From the NCBI GenBank assembly GCA_014529385.2, contig CM043956.1, positions 92,909,721 to 92,973,720 on the forward strand: DNA of 64,000 nt. Direction: 5' to 3'. Positions 34,597-47,683 of the stretch are shown here, piece after piece. A program made the position numbers and the translations under genes. How positions within the stretch are numbered: the stretch's first letter is position 1; each line of letters begins with the position of its first letter. Source of the DNA: Adiantum capillus-veneris. Lineage: Eukaryota > Streptophyta > Polypodiopsida > Polypodiales > Pteridaceae. Below the pieces are notes generated by a model that searched no databases, was not told where the DNA came from, and saw nothing but the letters and a program-made list of their open reading frames with translations.

Positions 34597-34745
34597 TGTC
34601 AGGACAAGGGCAAGGCCGGACTAGACAAGGGCAAGGGCGGGGCTAGGCAGTGTGGAAAGGGAGTCCAACTAGGGCAAAGGTCTAGGAGCCATGCTATATA
34701 GTGGGTGGTTGGGAGGTGGACTCCTAGGTTTTAGTTCCCCTTGTC

Positions 34746-34864
34746 TAACACTAGAGTGATGGGGGTACACAATGCTTGGGGGGAAAAACCTCCTAAAGAG
34801 GGAAAAAATGGCCCGACGGTCCTAGTGTGTTCACACACATCACTACCACATGTATATGGTAACA
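34746..34864 (-). repeat. Copia-2 LTR fragment, 119 bp
   Basis: Aligns with 18924-19043 in the same orientation and ends in GGTAACA at the target duplication. It would be the outer part of the 5' LTR of minus-strand Copia-2; the inner part has been lost. Confidence 0.8.
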
Positions 34865-36700
34865 GGGGGGACTCATGACCTACCAACACTTTGAGAAGAA
34901 GGTAAAGCAAACTAAAGGGGTGGGAACTCAACCACTTCCAGAGCCACCGGTGATAATTTGATGGAGCCTACAAGCGAGCATCCGATAAAACAACTGCAGG
35001 CATATTGGTCTTTGATGACAAAGGTATCAAGGTATTTTTGCTTGGCCATTAGTTAGAATTACATTCCAACAATGAAGCTAAGTATGTAGCACTGATAAAG
35101 GGATTACAATGGTGCATCTCACAAGGGGTAAAATGCCTTAATGTATTTGGGGATGCTCTACTTTTGGTAAGGCAAGTAAATGGAGCATGGACATGTAAGA
35201 TCCTAGCTTGAGGACTCACTTAAGCTGTGTAAAAACTTTGTTGGGTAAGTTTGAAGCAGTTCAATTACACCACATTCCAAGGACTCAAGACCATGAAGCT
35301 GATGCCTTAGTAAGTGAAAGGCTGCAAGAAATGGTAGTTTGGGCCATAAAGCTAAAGCTCCCTCTATTTCAAGGTAGTGACGCCTTACCCGGCATAATGC
35401 ATTTCTTGGAAACAGGGGAATGTCCACCAAATCTGACAAAAGGGAAAAAGCAATGCCTCACCAGGAAGGCAACAAGGTATCGACTTATCAATGATGGTCT
35501 GTACTGTAAGGGTAAGGACCAAGTACTCAGGAAGGCCCCTCTCTCTAATGAAATTAATGGGATAATTACATGATGGTGTTTGTGGCGGTCACTCTACCCT
35601 CAATATAACAAGCAGTAAAATCTTGTCATGATGGTGTTTGTAGCGGTCACTCTGCCCTAGATATAACAAGCAGGAAAATCTTGTAGGCTGGTTCTGTATG
35701 GCCTAGCCTCAATTGTGATGTACACCACTGTGTAAGACATGTAAGTTGTGTCAAAAGACCGGCACCAGGTCACTCATGCCCGAACCACAAACACCTATTC
35801 TTTTATATGGGCCATTTGAGAAATGAGGCATAGATGCCATAGGACCATCGCCTAGGGCCAACTCCGAGAAGTTCTACATCATCATGGGAGTCAACTATAT
35901 GACTAGATGGACGGAAGCTACAGCCACAACTAGGATAGCAACTATAGAGGTAGCCAAGTTTGTCTATGAGAACATCTGTTGTAGGTTTGGCACACCCTTA
36001 GAAATCATCTCTAATAGAGGGCCAGGTTTCAGAGCAGACTTGGTAGGAGAGTTAATGCAAAAACTAGGCATTACAAGGAGGCACTCCTCACCATATTACC
36101 CTCAATGTAACGGCCTAGTTGAAAAAGTGAATGGAATGGTTTGTAAGATTATCACCAAGCAGGTTAAAAATCATCCTAGGGATTCGGATAAGTATCTACT
36201 CCCAGCTTTGTGAGCCTACCGAATCTTGCTCCGCACATCTTTGGGGTTCAACCCATATCATTTGGTATTTGGTAAGGAGGAAATCTTACCTATTGAGGTG
36301 CAACTAGCAAGTCTCAGAGTGAAGGCAAGCCAGTTTCAACAAACCAACATGCATTTGAGAGATCACATCTTTGACTTGGAACGACTACAACTAGACAGAG
36401 AAGAAGCAATCAATCATTATGCAGCACAAGCAGAACACAGAAGTCTTAGTTTCAATCAACATCTTCAGTGCAAAGATTTAAAGAAGGGCATGTTGGTGCT
36501 CCGCTATGACAATCGCTTCAACACATGCAAAGATAGGAAGTTCTTACTCTAATGGGAAGGACCTTTCATCATCAGGAAGAAATATGCCAATGGGAGCTAT
36601 GAGCTCATGGAAGCTGATGATAAGCTTCATAAGACGAGAGTCAATGGATGGAGGCTTAAACCTTATTTTCTATGATTTGATCAAACTCCACCTATTGACA
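34865..36700 (+). pseudogene. Tat-A second RNase H and integrase, continuation
   Basis: Starts in the linker (LMTYQHFEKK), then second RNase H (FDGAYKRASDKTTAG, HSNNEAKYVAL, FGDALLLVRQ, HEADAL), the integrase zinc region (damaged near 35575-35760, with a local repeat of GATGGTGTTTGT), the integrase core (YMTRWTEATAT, GTPLEIISNRGPGFR, NGLVEKVNGM) and the C-terminal LVLRYDNRF. Asp in SDNG is Asn here. Several stops. It matches Tat-B domain by domain and completes the gene broken at 18834. Confidence 0.88.
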
Positions 36701-36799
36701 TTCCTGATGGGGATACACTATCAACCCCCACCTCTGATGACTACGACCCAAAAAATGAGTTAGAGGCATAAATGCCCCGAACCTTAGGGGGAGGGCTAA

Positions 36800-37371
<572 letters not shown>

Positions 37372-38284
37372 TATGGGATGGGTGTCTAACCTCACTCCTA
37401 TCTTATTGCAGACATAGCGAGAACCACATATAAATTGTTAATCCATGGGACGAAGCTGACTTGACTAGTGTATAGAGGCTACAAGAGGTTGTCAATCTCT
37501 TGGAAAACAACAAACAACTTGCATCTAACTCAGGCTACACTCAAGTGAATGGAATCACCAGAAGCCAATCTCTAATCAGCAAACAAATCACATTCATTAC
37601 AGCATCAAACGACATCCAAATGTAGCAAAAATTCTAGAACATGTTTATAAGACCTAAGCACACATGCTTATGGTCTCAAATCTCACTTTAGGTCAAGTGC
37701 AAAAATCGCGATTATTAACAGCAGCAGTGGATTTTTGACCTAGTCGTTTTCAACCTAGAATGCATCTAAATGCTTAGCAATGATGTCCCAATACCCCACC
37801 TATGCTTAGTTTTTGATTTTGAAGTGTAAATTTCTACTTATGATGAGATTAGGCTGCAGATCAGCGATGCCAAAAGCTACAAAATACTGTGAAATGCTTA
37901 CGTCAATCTGTAGAGCTCTTACGTGTGTTTGCAACACAACAGACGTGACTGTAATGTGACAATCAGGGAGGGAGTAGGAAGCACGAGAAGGAGAGAAGTG
38001 AGCACTGCTAGCTCACGCTGTGTATTTCATTATCCAAAACTTATCAAAAACTTACAAAAATTGGCTTTTATACCTTAGCCAAGGTTTTTGGTGGTGAAAA
38101 CTAATAATATGGGAGCTCTAACTAAAGACAGGTTATTACAATCCCGAACCTTGTAGCCTCGGCTCATCAATTACAGAGTTTATCCATAAAGTGGAAGTTA
38201 AAATATTCTCGATTCATCAAAATAATAAATGTTTTTACAATGGAAGCTCCAAAAAATGGTATCCGAGTTAGCTTGCTGCTAACA
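37372..38284 (-). repeat. Gyp-D 3' LTR, 913 bp
   Basis: Direct repeat of 47684-48586. On the minus strand it is preceded by the purine tract GGAGGGGGGGGGGAA (38285-38299 reversed). Its outer end reads TATGGG where the other copy has TGTGGG. Confidence 0.92.
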
Positions 38285-38299
38285 TTCCCCCCCCCTCCT

Positions 38300-41070
38300 C
38301 GCCCGTGTCGTCCCTTGACACAACTTTATGGGCTGAAGTAATCTTTGGGTTGACGGCTGGTGAGGCGGTCTTTAAGTGCATGGAGTGCCTTCTCATATCT
38401 GATCTTTCTTTCTTTGTCTGGAACCTGCAAGAATTGCATGGTGACCCTGTTTTGAGCTCAATAGCTGAGTAGCCAACAAATTTGGAGGTGAGATTCCTGA
38501 TCACTGGCCCAAAAATCTTCGTTCACCAAGTGAAGAACCCTGTATAAAATGCTTTCTCAAACGCCAACATATTGTTAGATGGCAAGAACATGCATCGGGC
38601 GTTGAAGCCATAAAGGACTTCTTCGAAAGGTTGACCACTTAGGTCATAGCAAAGACCCTTATTGCCCTTGAGGAATGATATCCACGGTGCTCCTGCTTGC
38701 TCTGGCTCATGAAAAGCTTCAACGCATGTGAGAACCATTCGAAAAATTTTGTAGAGCATAGCACATGAGAGATCTGAGAGACTTTTAAAGAATGCCATGG
38801 CGCTCGTTAGGGTTTTCACCATGGATTCCTCTGTCGGTGTTCCCTTTTTTGGAGCTAGCAATCTTGGATAATTCAGGCATGTAGGCCGCTGCTTTGTCAT
38901 TGCTTCATGTGCTTGCCACGTCCTTACTCTTGGTACTGGACAAAAGTTGGGTCTTTCTGAAGTGCTACATGTGCTCTTGTGACTAGAATCAAGTATCTGG
39001 GATTCTTGTTCAGCCATCTCTTTTTCCACTTGGAGTGGACTTCCGTTGTGCCTTCTGCCTGCATGTCTTTGTATAATCTTTCCTTAACCTGTAGATAGCA
39101 ACTCTACCTTGATCAAGGGATATGGTAGTGATTGTGGATGCCATTGTGCATTGGTTTGGTTGGGTGTGAGTTAGTAACATTGATTGAATGGAGAACTCTC
39201 AACTCCCAATCCCTCATTGCTTTCCATTGTTCATCTATCTCCTGAGCAACCTGCTCCTTGAAGGCATCTTCTTCAGCTTTTGACAGCTGGACCATTGGCA
39301 CTTGCTCAACATCTATTAGTGGTACCTGTAAATCTTCCTCTCCTCCTAGCCCTTCTATCGACTGTGTTTCCATCTCAGCAAAAGAAACTGATGGAATTTC
39401 AATGCTTGGTTGCTCTGAGGTACTAGCTTCTTCTTGCATCTCTGGCTATCTGTCTCGTAGCAGCTGATTGGCTCTCTCTAGCTTGTATGTCTCCTTGAGT
39501 AGCTGTACTTCTCTTTGTACCCGCATCAATGCAAGGTCTCTTTGGCGTGACTGCTCTAGATTTATCTCTAGCTCAAGATCTTTATTCTTCTTTTCCAATG
39601 CCTTATATACTTCATTGATACCTTTTGATCAAGGCAACTGCGGGAGTTTCCCGTATCTGTCTCAAGAAAGCTACCTGATCATCGATCCTTTGCTCTGAAT
39701 ATAGCAGTGAAGCATTTGCTACATCAAGCTGCACTTGGATCTTTTGTACTGACAGAGTTGTAGTTAAAAGCTCATTGGTAACCTCTATCAGTTGTTTGTC
39801 TTTGGTCTTGCAAGCATCTGTTAATTTATTGAGAAGTTCACCGAGCTCCTCCATTTCGTTTTCTTTTCTTTTGCTAGCTAGTGTTGTTCAGCTTCAGCTT
39901 GTAGCTCTTGGATTTGTCTTTGTAGATCTGAGATGACATTCATTTTGTCATCTAATTATCCTTGTAGAGCATCAATAACCATCTCCAGATCTCTAGCCTT
40001 AGCATTATGGATAAGTGCAGCTGTTCAAAATTTCTCAGTCATTTCCTGTATCTGCTTGGCATATTCATTAACTTGCAGGATGACTTCGTCATTCATTTGC
40101 CAATCCTCATGTTCAGTAGGCTGCCTAGATGTTTCAACCATTTTTGTGTGTTCCTTGGGTAGTTCTATAGCGGCTGTTTGTGGTTGCGATGGGGGTTCTA
40201 CCTCTCCTCGAAGCTGTGCGGTTGCCTCTACTACTCATGTTCAGTAGGCTGCCTAGATGTTTCAACCATTTTTGTGTGTTCCTTGGGTAGTTCTATAGCG
40301 GCTGCTTGTGGTTGTGATGGGGGTTCTACCTCTCCTCGAGGCTGTGCGGTTGCCTTTACTACTTCGTCTTCTTGAGGCTTCGTGGATGCCTCTGCCATTT
40401 CCTGTTGGGTGGTTGTAGAAGGTATGGAATCTATTTGGTCAGTTGTTCTTGGTTGCTCAAAATATGCTGCCTCCTGTGGTTCAGCACTTGCTGTTCTTTT
40501 TTATTATGGCTCTTTTGCTTTGGCTTGCTCACCCTCAAAGGGTCTAATTGTTGGTGATGGGGGAGGGCTTGCAATCGGGTGGTCTTATTGTCCCTTAGCA
40601 GGTGAGGTAGGTTTAGGAGACATCTCTTCTTGATTGTGATGTGTCTATCCTTGCTCCGTTGCCTCTGCCTGTCTTTCTTGCTCTGCCACTTCTTCTCTAG
40701 CTTTTCTCTCAACCTCTTAATCTTCTTTTAGTTTGAGGGCTTCTGCCTCTATATATATTCTTTCTAGAAAATCAGTGGAGTCCTCTGCCTCTTTCCTTGT
40801 AGGGTTCTTTGTTCTGGGTTCCTTTATCTCTTTTGATACCCACTTTTAAGGGTCCTCTCCTGCAGCTTGGTGGCTTCTTTCATAGGTTTTTTTTTCCCTT
40901 TCAAACCTTGCCTTTTTTTGCTGAAGTTCCTCTTGGTGTGCGGCCACTACTTTTCTCTTCATCTCTTCACCTCTTCTTTCCTCGTTGTCTGAGCTTTCAT
41001 TGCTATGTGCTTCAAGAGAGCTCTCTGCAGATTCTTCATCGGATTTGTAAACCCTTTTTGTTCATCTTGT
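38300..41070 (-). pseudogene. Gyp-D second ORF: coiled-coil-like protein, unknown, decayed
   Basis: Minus-strand reading from about 41060 gives a charged start (SDEESAESSLEAHSNESSDNE), then glutamine- and lysine-rich stretches, proline/glutamine-rich stretches with EVEPPSQPQ, then heptad-like text (QVNEYAKQIQEMTEKF, DLQRQIQELQAEAEQ, MEELGELLNKLTDACKTKDKQ) consistent with a long coiled coil. The last part (39029-38523) is globular, with PWISFLKGNKGLCYDL and YGFNARCMFLP. Many stops and frameshifts. It lies where pol should be and shows no polymerase or integrase motif. I do not recognise the family. Confidence 0.55.
40108..40363 (-). repeat. 128 bp tandem duplication in Gyp-D second ORF
   Basis: Two near-identical copies (40108-40235, 40236-40363) starting CATGTTCAGTAGG. 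The period is not a multiple of three, so the duplication breaks the frame and is a sign of decay. Confidence 0.9.
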
Positions 41071-41594
41071 GGTTTGAGGAGATGGCTATGCACACACAAT
41101 CCATGTGTTCAATACACCTAAAATTGTGACTAAATGGCTTGTGGGGTTGGTTAGTCACTCTTGAAGCTATGGACTTGTCCGCTACATAGTCCTGAAGCTA
41201 CTCATCCAATTTTGGCCCATTTGGAGTCAGTTTGACTTCGTATGTCAAATTTGACGCTTTGTAGCCTTCGAGCTGTTTTTTGCTTTTCAAAAGCTTACCA
41301 TGATTGATTTTATGAAACCAACCATATACATTGTGTATAGACCCAATCTATAAGCTGTCTGTGGAGTCATAGTTTAATTTTGGCATTTGCCAAAAACCTA
41401 GCTTTTCTACTTGGGACCCCCCTCGACCCCTGCCAAATGGTCAACTATTGATATAGAAGTGTTCTATTATGTAGGAGCATGCTACACTTCAAGTTTTATC
41501 CGATTTGGTTGAGCTAGCAGACCGCTATGGTCAATTTTTGGTCGTAGGACTTCGTGCACTGCTCAAATTCTAGGGTTTTTTCTTGGTGTTTAGA

Positions 41595-44500
41595 CTAGCT
41601 ACCGATCGTACATAATGGATCATTGATAAGTATAGAACTTACCTCTGATGTCTCGTGTGAGATGACACTGTAAACAGGCAATTGTGGACTCCGGAAAATG
41701 CACGCAAAGAAGGTCGAAAGCTCTCTTTCCAAAGGCGACAAGTGGAAATGAGTTGGTTTTAGACTACCCTGGATATCTATACTTGGACTTCCTGAACTTG
41801 AGGCTCCGCACATCCAAATAGGTGTATCTTTGTTCAACCAAGATGTAAGCTTAGTTTCAGCTGAAGAGACTGAATCAAACTCTTGTATGGGTGTTTTCAT
41901 GACATCTCTATAAGTGTGTTCTTTTAGATTAACCCTTGTTATTGATCCCACTTGCTTCAAGTACATATAATTTTTTTCCCAATCTTGGATGAGTTGTACT
42001 TGTCACATGAAAGTTCTTCCCAAGATGATTTCGTAATTGAGTTTCTTTGCAAAGTCTACTACGGCAAAAGTGTGTTGATATTCAATCCCATAGGAATTAA
42101 CTATCACTTTTTCAAGCAGTCCTAAGGGTCTTTCAATGTGTCCATCAGTCAATTGCAATTTCATTTGTGTTTATCTAATGGCTGGTTGTCCCCAAGATTC
42201 CCATCTTGATTTTGTGGCTATGGTTATGCCTGCCCCACTATCCAGTATTGCCATGGTTTCTATATCATTATATCTCACTAGAAGGGTTGTGTTTCCTTCT
42301 TCCCCTTGTAGTATTCTCCAACTTTGTTCATTGGAACATATCAAATCTCTTTGTTATCCAATTTGTGTTTCAATTTTTCTAATTTTTTTGCGATTAGCCC
42401 TATTATCCCCACCTTCTCCAGAGTTTTCTGTAGATCATTCCATAAATATGGTTTGATTTTTTACAATCCTCCTAAAGTAAGAGTGCATTGAACAGGTGTA
42501 GACATGATTGAATGGATGTTGTCTACCTCTAGGGTCTGTTCTGCTCTTTTTACCTGAGTGGTTTTACATACTATGGATTCATCTTTGTTATCTCTCAAGT
42601 AAGAGGGCAGTGTTTTCAAAGTCAACGGTTTAGAAATTCCTGAAGCTTCAGATTCGCAATCCCCATACAAGGATTGTACATCCATGTCCATATCAGGAGG
42701 TAGGTTGTCTAACCAAACTTCCTCTATAGGAGCTGACTTCAAAGTTAGGCTCCCATCATTAATCTCTCTAAGTTTTTTCCATAAGTGTCCTGGCTAGTCT
42801 TGTTCTACGAATGGAATTCCATCTAAGGCATCTTCGCTGTCCGACACTATAAGTTCTGGCTCTTTTGTTTCAAGGTGGGGTTCTACCACCACTTTGGATT
42901 TTTCTTTATAGGTTCCTACCACAAGCTCCTCAAGTTTTACCATATTCTCAAGCTTAGGTTTTTGTTTTTCCAGCATCTCTTGAGTAATTCTTACCAAATT
43001 TTGATAAGCTTCAAGCTTAGTTGCTTCCATGTCTGGAGAAGGATAGTTTTTCCATTTGTTTTCCATGTTTTGGCCTGCTTTAAGTCACGCTTGGTAAGCT
43101 TCCAAAGCTGCATAAATAGGCTCAAAAATTTTGTCTACCAAAATTAATCCTCCCGATTTCACTCTAATTTCCTTGATTTCGCTTCCAGTTTCTTTCACCT
43201 TTTCTTGGAATAGTTTCTTTGCTTTCTCCTCGATTTGAGCCCTTTGTTTCTTTTTTCTAATCTCATACGTTTTGTCTCTGCTTCTTTTGGTCTTTTGGGA
43301 GGAAATTTTTGTACTCTCCGAATCATTAGAGGAGTTATGTTTCTTTTTCTTAGCTTGGGCTCTGGTGATTACCTTGATTGGAACAATTTCTTAACTCTCC
43401 AATGAGCTACTAGGTATCACTTGGACTACGTTCACTACCCTTGCTTAAAGGAATGTTTGGACAATCTTCAGGGAAGTGTCCTCCCCTTTTGCAACATTGT
43501 ATGCAATAAGCTTCAAGTGGCTTGAGGTTCTTGTCAGGCTCTAGGCATTCATTTTTCCAATGACTATCTGCACCACAATTATGACAGTTTCCAATTCTTG
43601 GCTTAATCATGGGTCTTACCATAGGAGCTCTAACACCTTGATTAGCTACATAGTACATCAGTGCAAGATCTGGAGTAGCATAAGTCACAGGTCTTCCATT
43701 GGTGGTGGATGTGAATTATACTAATCTCCTTCTACCATTACTGTAGATGGACTAGGCTCTCCATAGGGTGTAACATGCACTAGTGCTTGTTCATCTATGA
43801 CTCCCTCTGGATGCATGTAATTTATAGGCATTGCATTATGTCCCAGATATGCAGGTTGTTGAACCAACACGGGTTGAGGTCTTTCCATACCCATCGGTGG
43901 TCTTTGAGTTGGGGCCATATTAGGATGATATTTGTACATGGGTTGTCCTTGTGGCCTCATAGGCACATATTGAACATTCCCATCATACTTTGGTCGGTAA
44001 TAGCACTCATTGGTCTCATGGTTGGTTCATTTACCCTTGATTGCACACCAGATCTATGGCCTAATTGGTTGTCCCTATTGAGGTATCCCTTGCTGTGGTC
44101 CCCTCATATGTGCTTTTTGCATGTTATTCATTATGTCATTCATCCTTTTGAGCATGTCTTCTATGGCTAAAAGTGGTGCTACAACAGCCATTTCCACTTG
44201 TGCTGGTTTGGTGAATGCTGTTTTCTCGCTTTGGTTATCCTTAGGGACATCCTCCTTGTTGAAAATATCACAATTGTCTCCTAAGTCAATAGCATCTGAC
44301 ACACAATGTTCTAGGGTTGTATGCTTCTTGCTATACAATATAACATGAAGTTCTTTGTTTAGCAGTCCCTCTAGAAACAATGATACTAGTCATTCTTCTA
44401 CAGGTATCTCTAGCTCTGAGCATCTTGCAATGTATTGCTTCATTCGAGCTGCACAATCCCTAATAGACTCACCTTGTCTCTGTTTAAAGATATAGATTGG

Positions 44501-45725
44501 AGCCACAATATTATGTTTGATCTCCGTTTTGGAACAAGCAGCTACAAATCCTTGAGCTAATGTATTTAAGTCCATGATTGATCTTGGTGGAATGTTTTGG
44601 AACCATGTCAGTGCTTTTCCTTCTAATGTCATTCCAAACCCCTCGAATTGAGTATGGAAGTCAAATATGAGTTCTGCTCTGCTGTTAGCACTTGCTTAAA
44701 GCTTGCTAAGTGGTCATACACATCCCCATATCCATTGTATTTTTTGACCCATTTTTGAAAATCAGCTGGTCTAACATGTCTATTTGATTCAACTCTGGAA
44801 GTTGGTCCTGTTCCGATTCCTTCAAACCAGTCTGTTGGAAATAGTGACTCATGTAGCCCTGGACTGGCCTTAGTGTCACCCGGTTTTCTTCGTGATGAGG
44901 TGTTTTTTAGTTTCTTAATAGTACTCGCAAAATATCTCTCGTAGTGTTCATCTCTTGGAATAGTTTATGGTCCTTGGCCTAATATCCAATCCCTTATAGA
45001 GTGCCCTTGGTATTTGGTTTATTCCACCTCCTCAGGAGTCATCACCCTAAACAGGTAGGTTGGTAGATCTGGTGATCCCTTGTCCTTGATTTTGTAGATA
45101 TCAATGATCTTCATAGGTGTTAGCTATCCTGATTTGGCATGAGAAGTCCATAGAAGATCTTTTACGTTTCGATCCTCCCAACAATAGACTCCGATACTAG
45201 GATTATTCATACTAAGCCGTTTCAAAGGCTTCAAGTCAACTTGATAGTATCCCTTGAATTCTAAAGTTGATGGTCCTTCTTTTGCTGCCATATCTGAAAT
45301 TATGGTATTTACTTCTAACCCCATTTGTCTATCACGTCACGGTTTTCAACTTATAAATACCAAGTTTCGTTTCTATCCATGTACATTTTTCCTTGTTTGT
45401 TTGCCCTGATTTCCTCTTCAAACTCTATACCATGGTCATCAATGCAAATAGCATACTCCTCATTAGGATTTAGGTAAATCTGAGCTCCATGGAGATTAGT
45501 CTTATAAAAAGAGAGTATATGCTTATAGTGCACTATCGTTCCCATTTCTGAATGAGTCGAATAGGAAGACATTTCAGATATTGAGTCGAAAAAAGTGTCA
45601 GAGACTTCTTCAAGGATAGTGTGCAAGGGATTGCCTTGATTCACGATTTCTTCGATGGATACTCTACTATCGGTCTCTCCAAATATGCCTTGATTTGCTA
45701 GTATACAACCAGATCTAAGATTCAT
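41595..45725 (-). pseudogene. Gyp-D gag and protease, decayed
   Basis: Starts MNLRSG at 45725, the same start as Gyp-C. Segments then follow the Gyp-C protein in order: capsid-like block LEGKALTWFQ and FKQRQGESIRDCAARMKQYI (44632-44390); knuckles CHNCGADSHWKNEC and CIQCCKRGGHFPEDC (43688-43410); linker; protease with an intact AILDSGAGITIA motif (plus-strand 42228-42242) and the C-terminal block TRVNLKEHTYRDV ... WMCGASSSGS (41966-41595). About ten frame breaks. A mutual relationship with Gyp-C is clear, but this copy cannot make a full protein. Confidence 0.85.
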
Positions 45726-46137
45726 ATGGACTCGTGAAGCCCTAGATAGAGTACTTACCGTAGGATTGACTTGTTGTCAATTTCTTCCACTTGACTTGAT
45801 TGCAACTTCTGTCAAGCTGTCAATTCCTTGTCTGCAACTTGGTTGCTGTATCAATTTAAATCAAGTTAGCTATTCTTTCACAAAGACTGTACAATTCTTG
45901 CTAGCTATTGTGACTGGTCTATGTATATCACTTCAAATTGAGCTAAGTGAGTCAGGAGTTGAGACTTTCAAATTCCACTTTTGCAAAAAGCCAAAGGACT
46001 AATCTGCAACCTGAAAACTGAGTGAACATGTACCATTTTGGATCCGATTGAACCCACAATTGCTTGGTGGCCTTGTATTATGTTGGTCTAACATTGTACA
46101 AGGTCAAAAGTAAAAAATGGTGTCTCTATGTAGCAGT

Positions 46138-46161
46138 AGTAAATAATTGAAATTATTTACT
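46138..46161. repeat. Palindrome 1 of Gyp-D leader
   Basis: Arms AGTAAATAATT and AATTATTTACT (11 bp, perfect) around a 2 base centre. Confidence 0.85.
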
Positions 46162-46421
46162 TTTCTCAAATTTTTACACTTTTTGGCTTGATTTTCCAAG
46201 TCTACAACTTGTTAAGGTCTCTGGAAATTTTTCACTAAGTTTGGATAAAATTTGTTCAAGTTGTCATATGTTTCGTGTTCGCAGACTCGGTTTTTAAGAA
46301 TCTGGCTTAAGTCTGACTTTTGTGATCCAAATTTCACAAAAATTGATTTGTGTTGTCTACTTGATATGCTTGACCATGTGGTATACTCAAATATGCAAGA
46401 TTATCAATTTTTGTAGCAAAT

Positions 46422-46443
46422 GTTAATAATCACGATTATTTAC
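46422..46443. repeat. Palindrome 2 of Gyp-D leader
   Basis: Arms GTTAATAATC and GATTATTTAC (9 of 10 paired) around the centre AC. Confidence 0.75.
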
Positions 46444-46968
46444 TCCAGCTATTATTTTGCAAGTTTTTGTCCCAATTTTAACACAAGTCTATTGAGCAGC
46501 TTAAGTTAAGGTCTCTAGCTAAGTTTCATCAAGTTTAGAAAATTTTTGCTCAAATGGTCATCAGTTTTTTATTTGCAGACTGACTTTGCAAATTTGGTCA
46601 CAATTTCCAATCCAATGATCCAAATCTTACCAAATGTGGTTTCTGGGCTTATTATGACATGGTAAAGTTGGTGGTATGCAGACTTGGTCAAAAAAGTTGA
46701 AAAATACTTTTAACAAAATTAGTTCATCTTTTTGGTCAAGTGAGCATGTACACTTGTCTATCACATCAATATAAGTCTATGAATCAAGTTTTATTGAGTT
46801 TGAATAATATTTTCCTAATTTACACTCAAGTTCTCGAAAGTCAATACAGACTTTAGTTTTTACCCAGTTTTTGGTCAATTTGGTGATCCAAATTCTATGG
46901 TCCTTTACAAAAGTTGTTTCTACACATGCATAGAGTCTCTGGTATCAACCTTGGTCACTTTTGAGCTG

Positions 46969-46996
46969 AAAGTAAATAATCATGATTATTTACTTT
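46969..46996. repeat. Palindrome 3 of Gyp-D leader
   Basis: Perfect 28 bp palindrome, arm AAAGTAAATAATCA. Confidence 0.9.
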
Positions 46997-47660
46997 AGGC
47001 TTAAAATGAACACTTTTTTGAACTTTTTCATTGGACAGTCTTTTCATGAGCTATTTTAAGCCTTTGAGTCAAGTCAAAACTTAATTTGGCTTAAAATATC
47101 AAGAAAAAGTAAATAATTTGAGCTTTTGCAAACTCTTGAAATTTTTACCTCAATGTGTCCTTGAGCTTACCCACTGGTTCATACAACTTCTAAGCATACT
47201 CTCCAGTCGGATTGAGTGGTTGACAGTCTTTTGGTGCTATTTATAGCCGTAGACCTGACAATTGATTCTTTCGAAGAGAGAAATGTTTTGAAACCCACCT
47301 CGGATTCTACTTACCCTACTCCTAAGTTGTATTGCAATGGGGTTGTGGAAAGTGTCTACAAACACTCGTTTTCTTGTTTTTTATGGTTTTCTAAGCCTTG
47401 ATCTTAAGATTTGTCTCGTCCATCAATCATTCTCAAAATCCTTATGTGATTCTACAATCCTTCAATCCTACAATCCTTCAATCCTACAATCCTAAAGACA
47501 CTTAGCAAGTACGACTTACTTCCAAGCTACCTCTATAGAGCAAAAGATGACAATCTTAAGCTATGCGGTCAAAAAGAAGGTTTTTACTCTAGGAGATCCT
47601 AAAGGAAGTTAAAGGATAACTTCACAAGACACTCGTGTTTTTCCCTAGTTTAGGTCTCTT

Positions 47661-47681
47661 CGATCCCCGGTAGCGGCACCA
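47661..47681 (-). other. Primer binding site of Gyp-D, tRNA-Asp-like
   Basis: Minus strand reads TGGTGCCGCTACCGGGGATC, close to the complement of the plant tRNA-Asp 3' end (TGGCGCCGTTGCCGGGGATC, from general knowledge). It lies two bases from the LTR. Confidence 0.8.
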
Positions 47682-47683
47682 AA

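Larger units (their letters stand above)
31370..34745 (+). mobile_element. Chromo-H: degenerate chromovirus-like gypsy remnant
   Basis: Only the right part is recognisable: integrase fragments (33650-34596), a purine tract (AAGGGGGGAGTAA at 34584-34596) and the start of a 3' LTR (TGTCAGGACAAGG from 34597), cut off at about 34745 where a Copia-2 LTR fragment begins. From 31370 to about 33290 I see no convincing domain; the open frame at 32841-33254 looks accidental. Confidence 0.65.
18835..34864. mobile_element. Insertion block in Tat-A pol, with Copia-2 ends
   Basis: Left flank GGGGG (18830-18834) and right flank GGGGGG (34865-34870) form a 5 bp duplication: removing the block and one GGGGG restores the Tat-A linker, with GLMTYQHFEKK following as in Tat-B (GILTYRVHEKE). 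The outer ends are LTR sequences of one copia family (18835-19043 and 34746-34864). Inside lie Copia-2 coding remnants, Tat-B and Chromo-H, so the block grew by later insertion and deletion inside Copia-2. Confidence 0.85.
45726..47660 (-). other. Gyp-D leader with spaced palindromes
   Basis: 1.9 kb between primer site and gag with no supported gene. Three palindromes built on AGTAAATAAT are listed separately; a half copy is at about 47105-47117. The same position in Gyp-C holds palindromes of another sequence. Confidence 0.7.
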
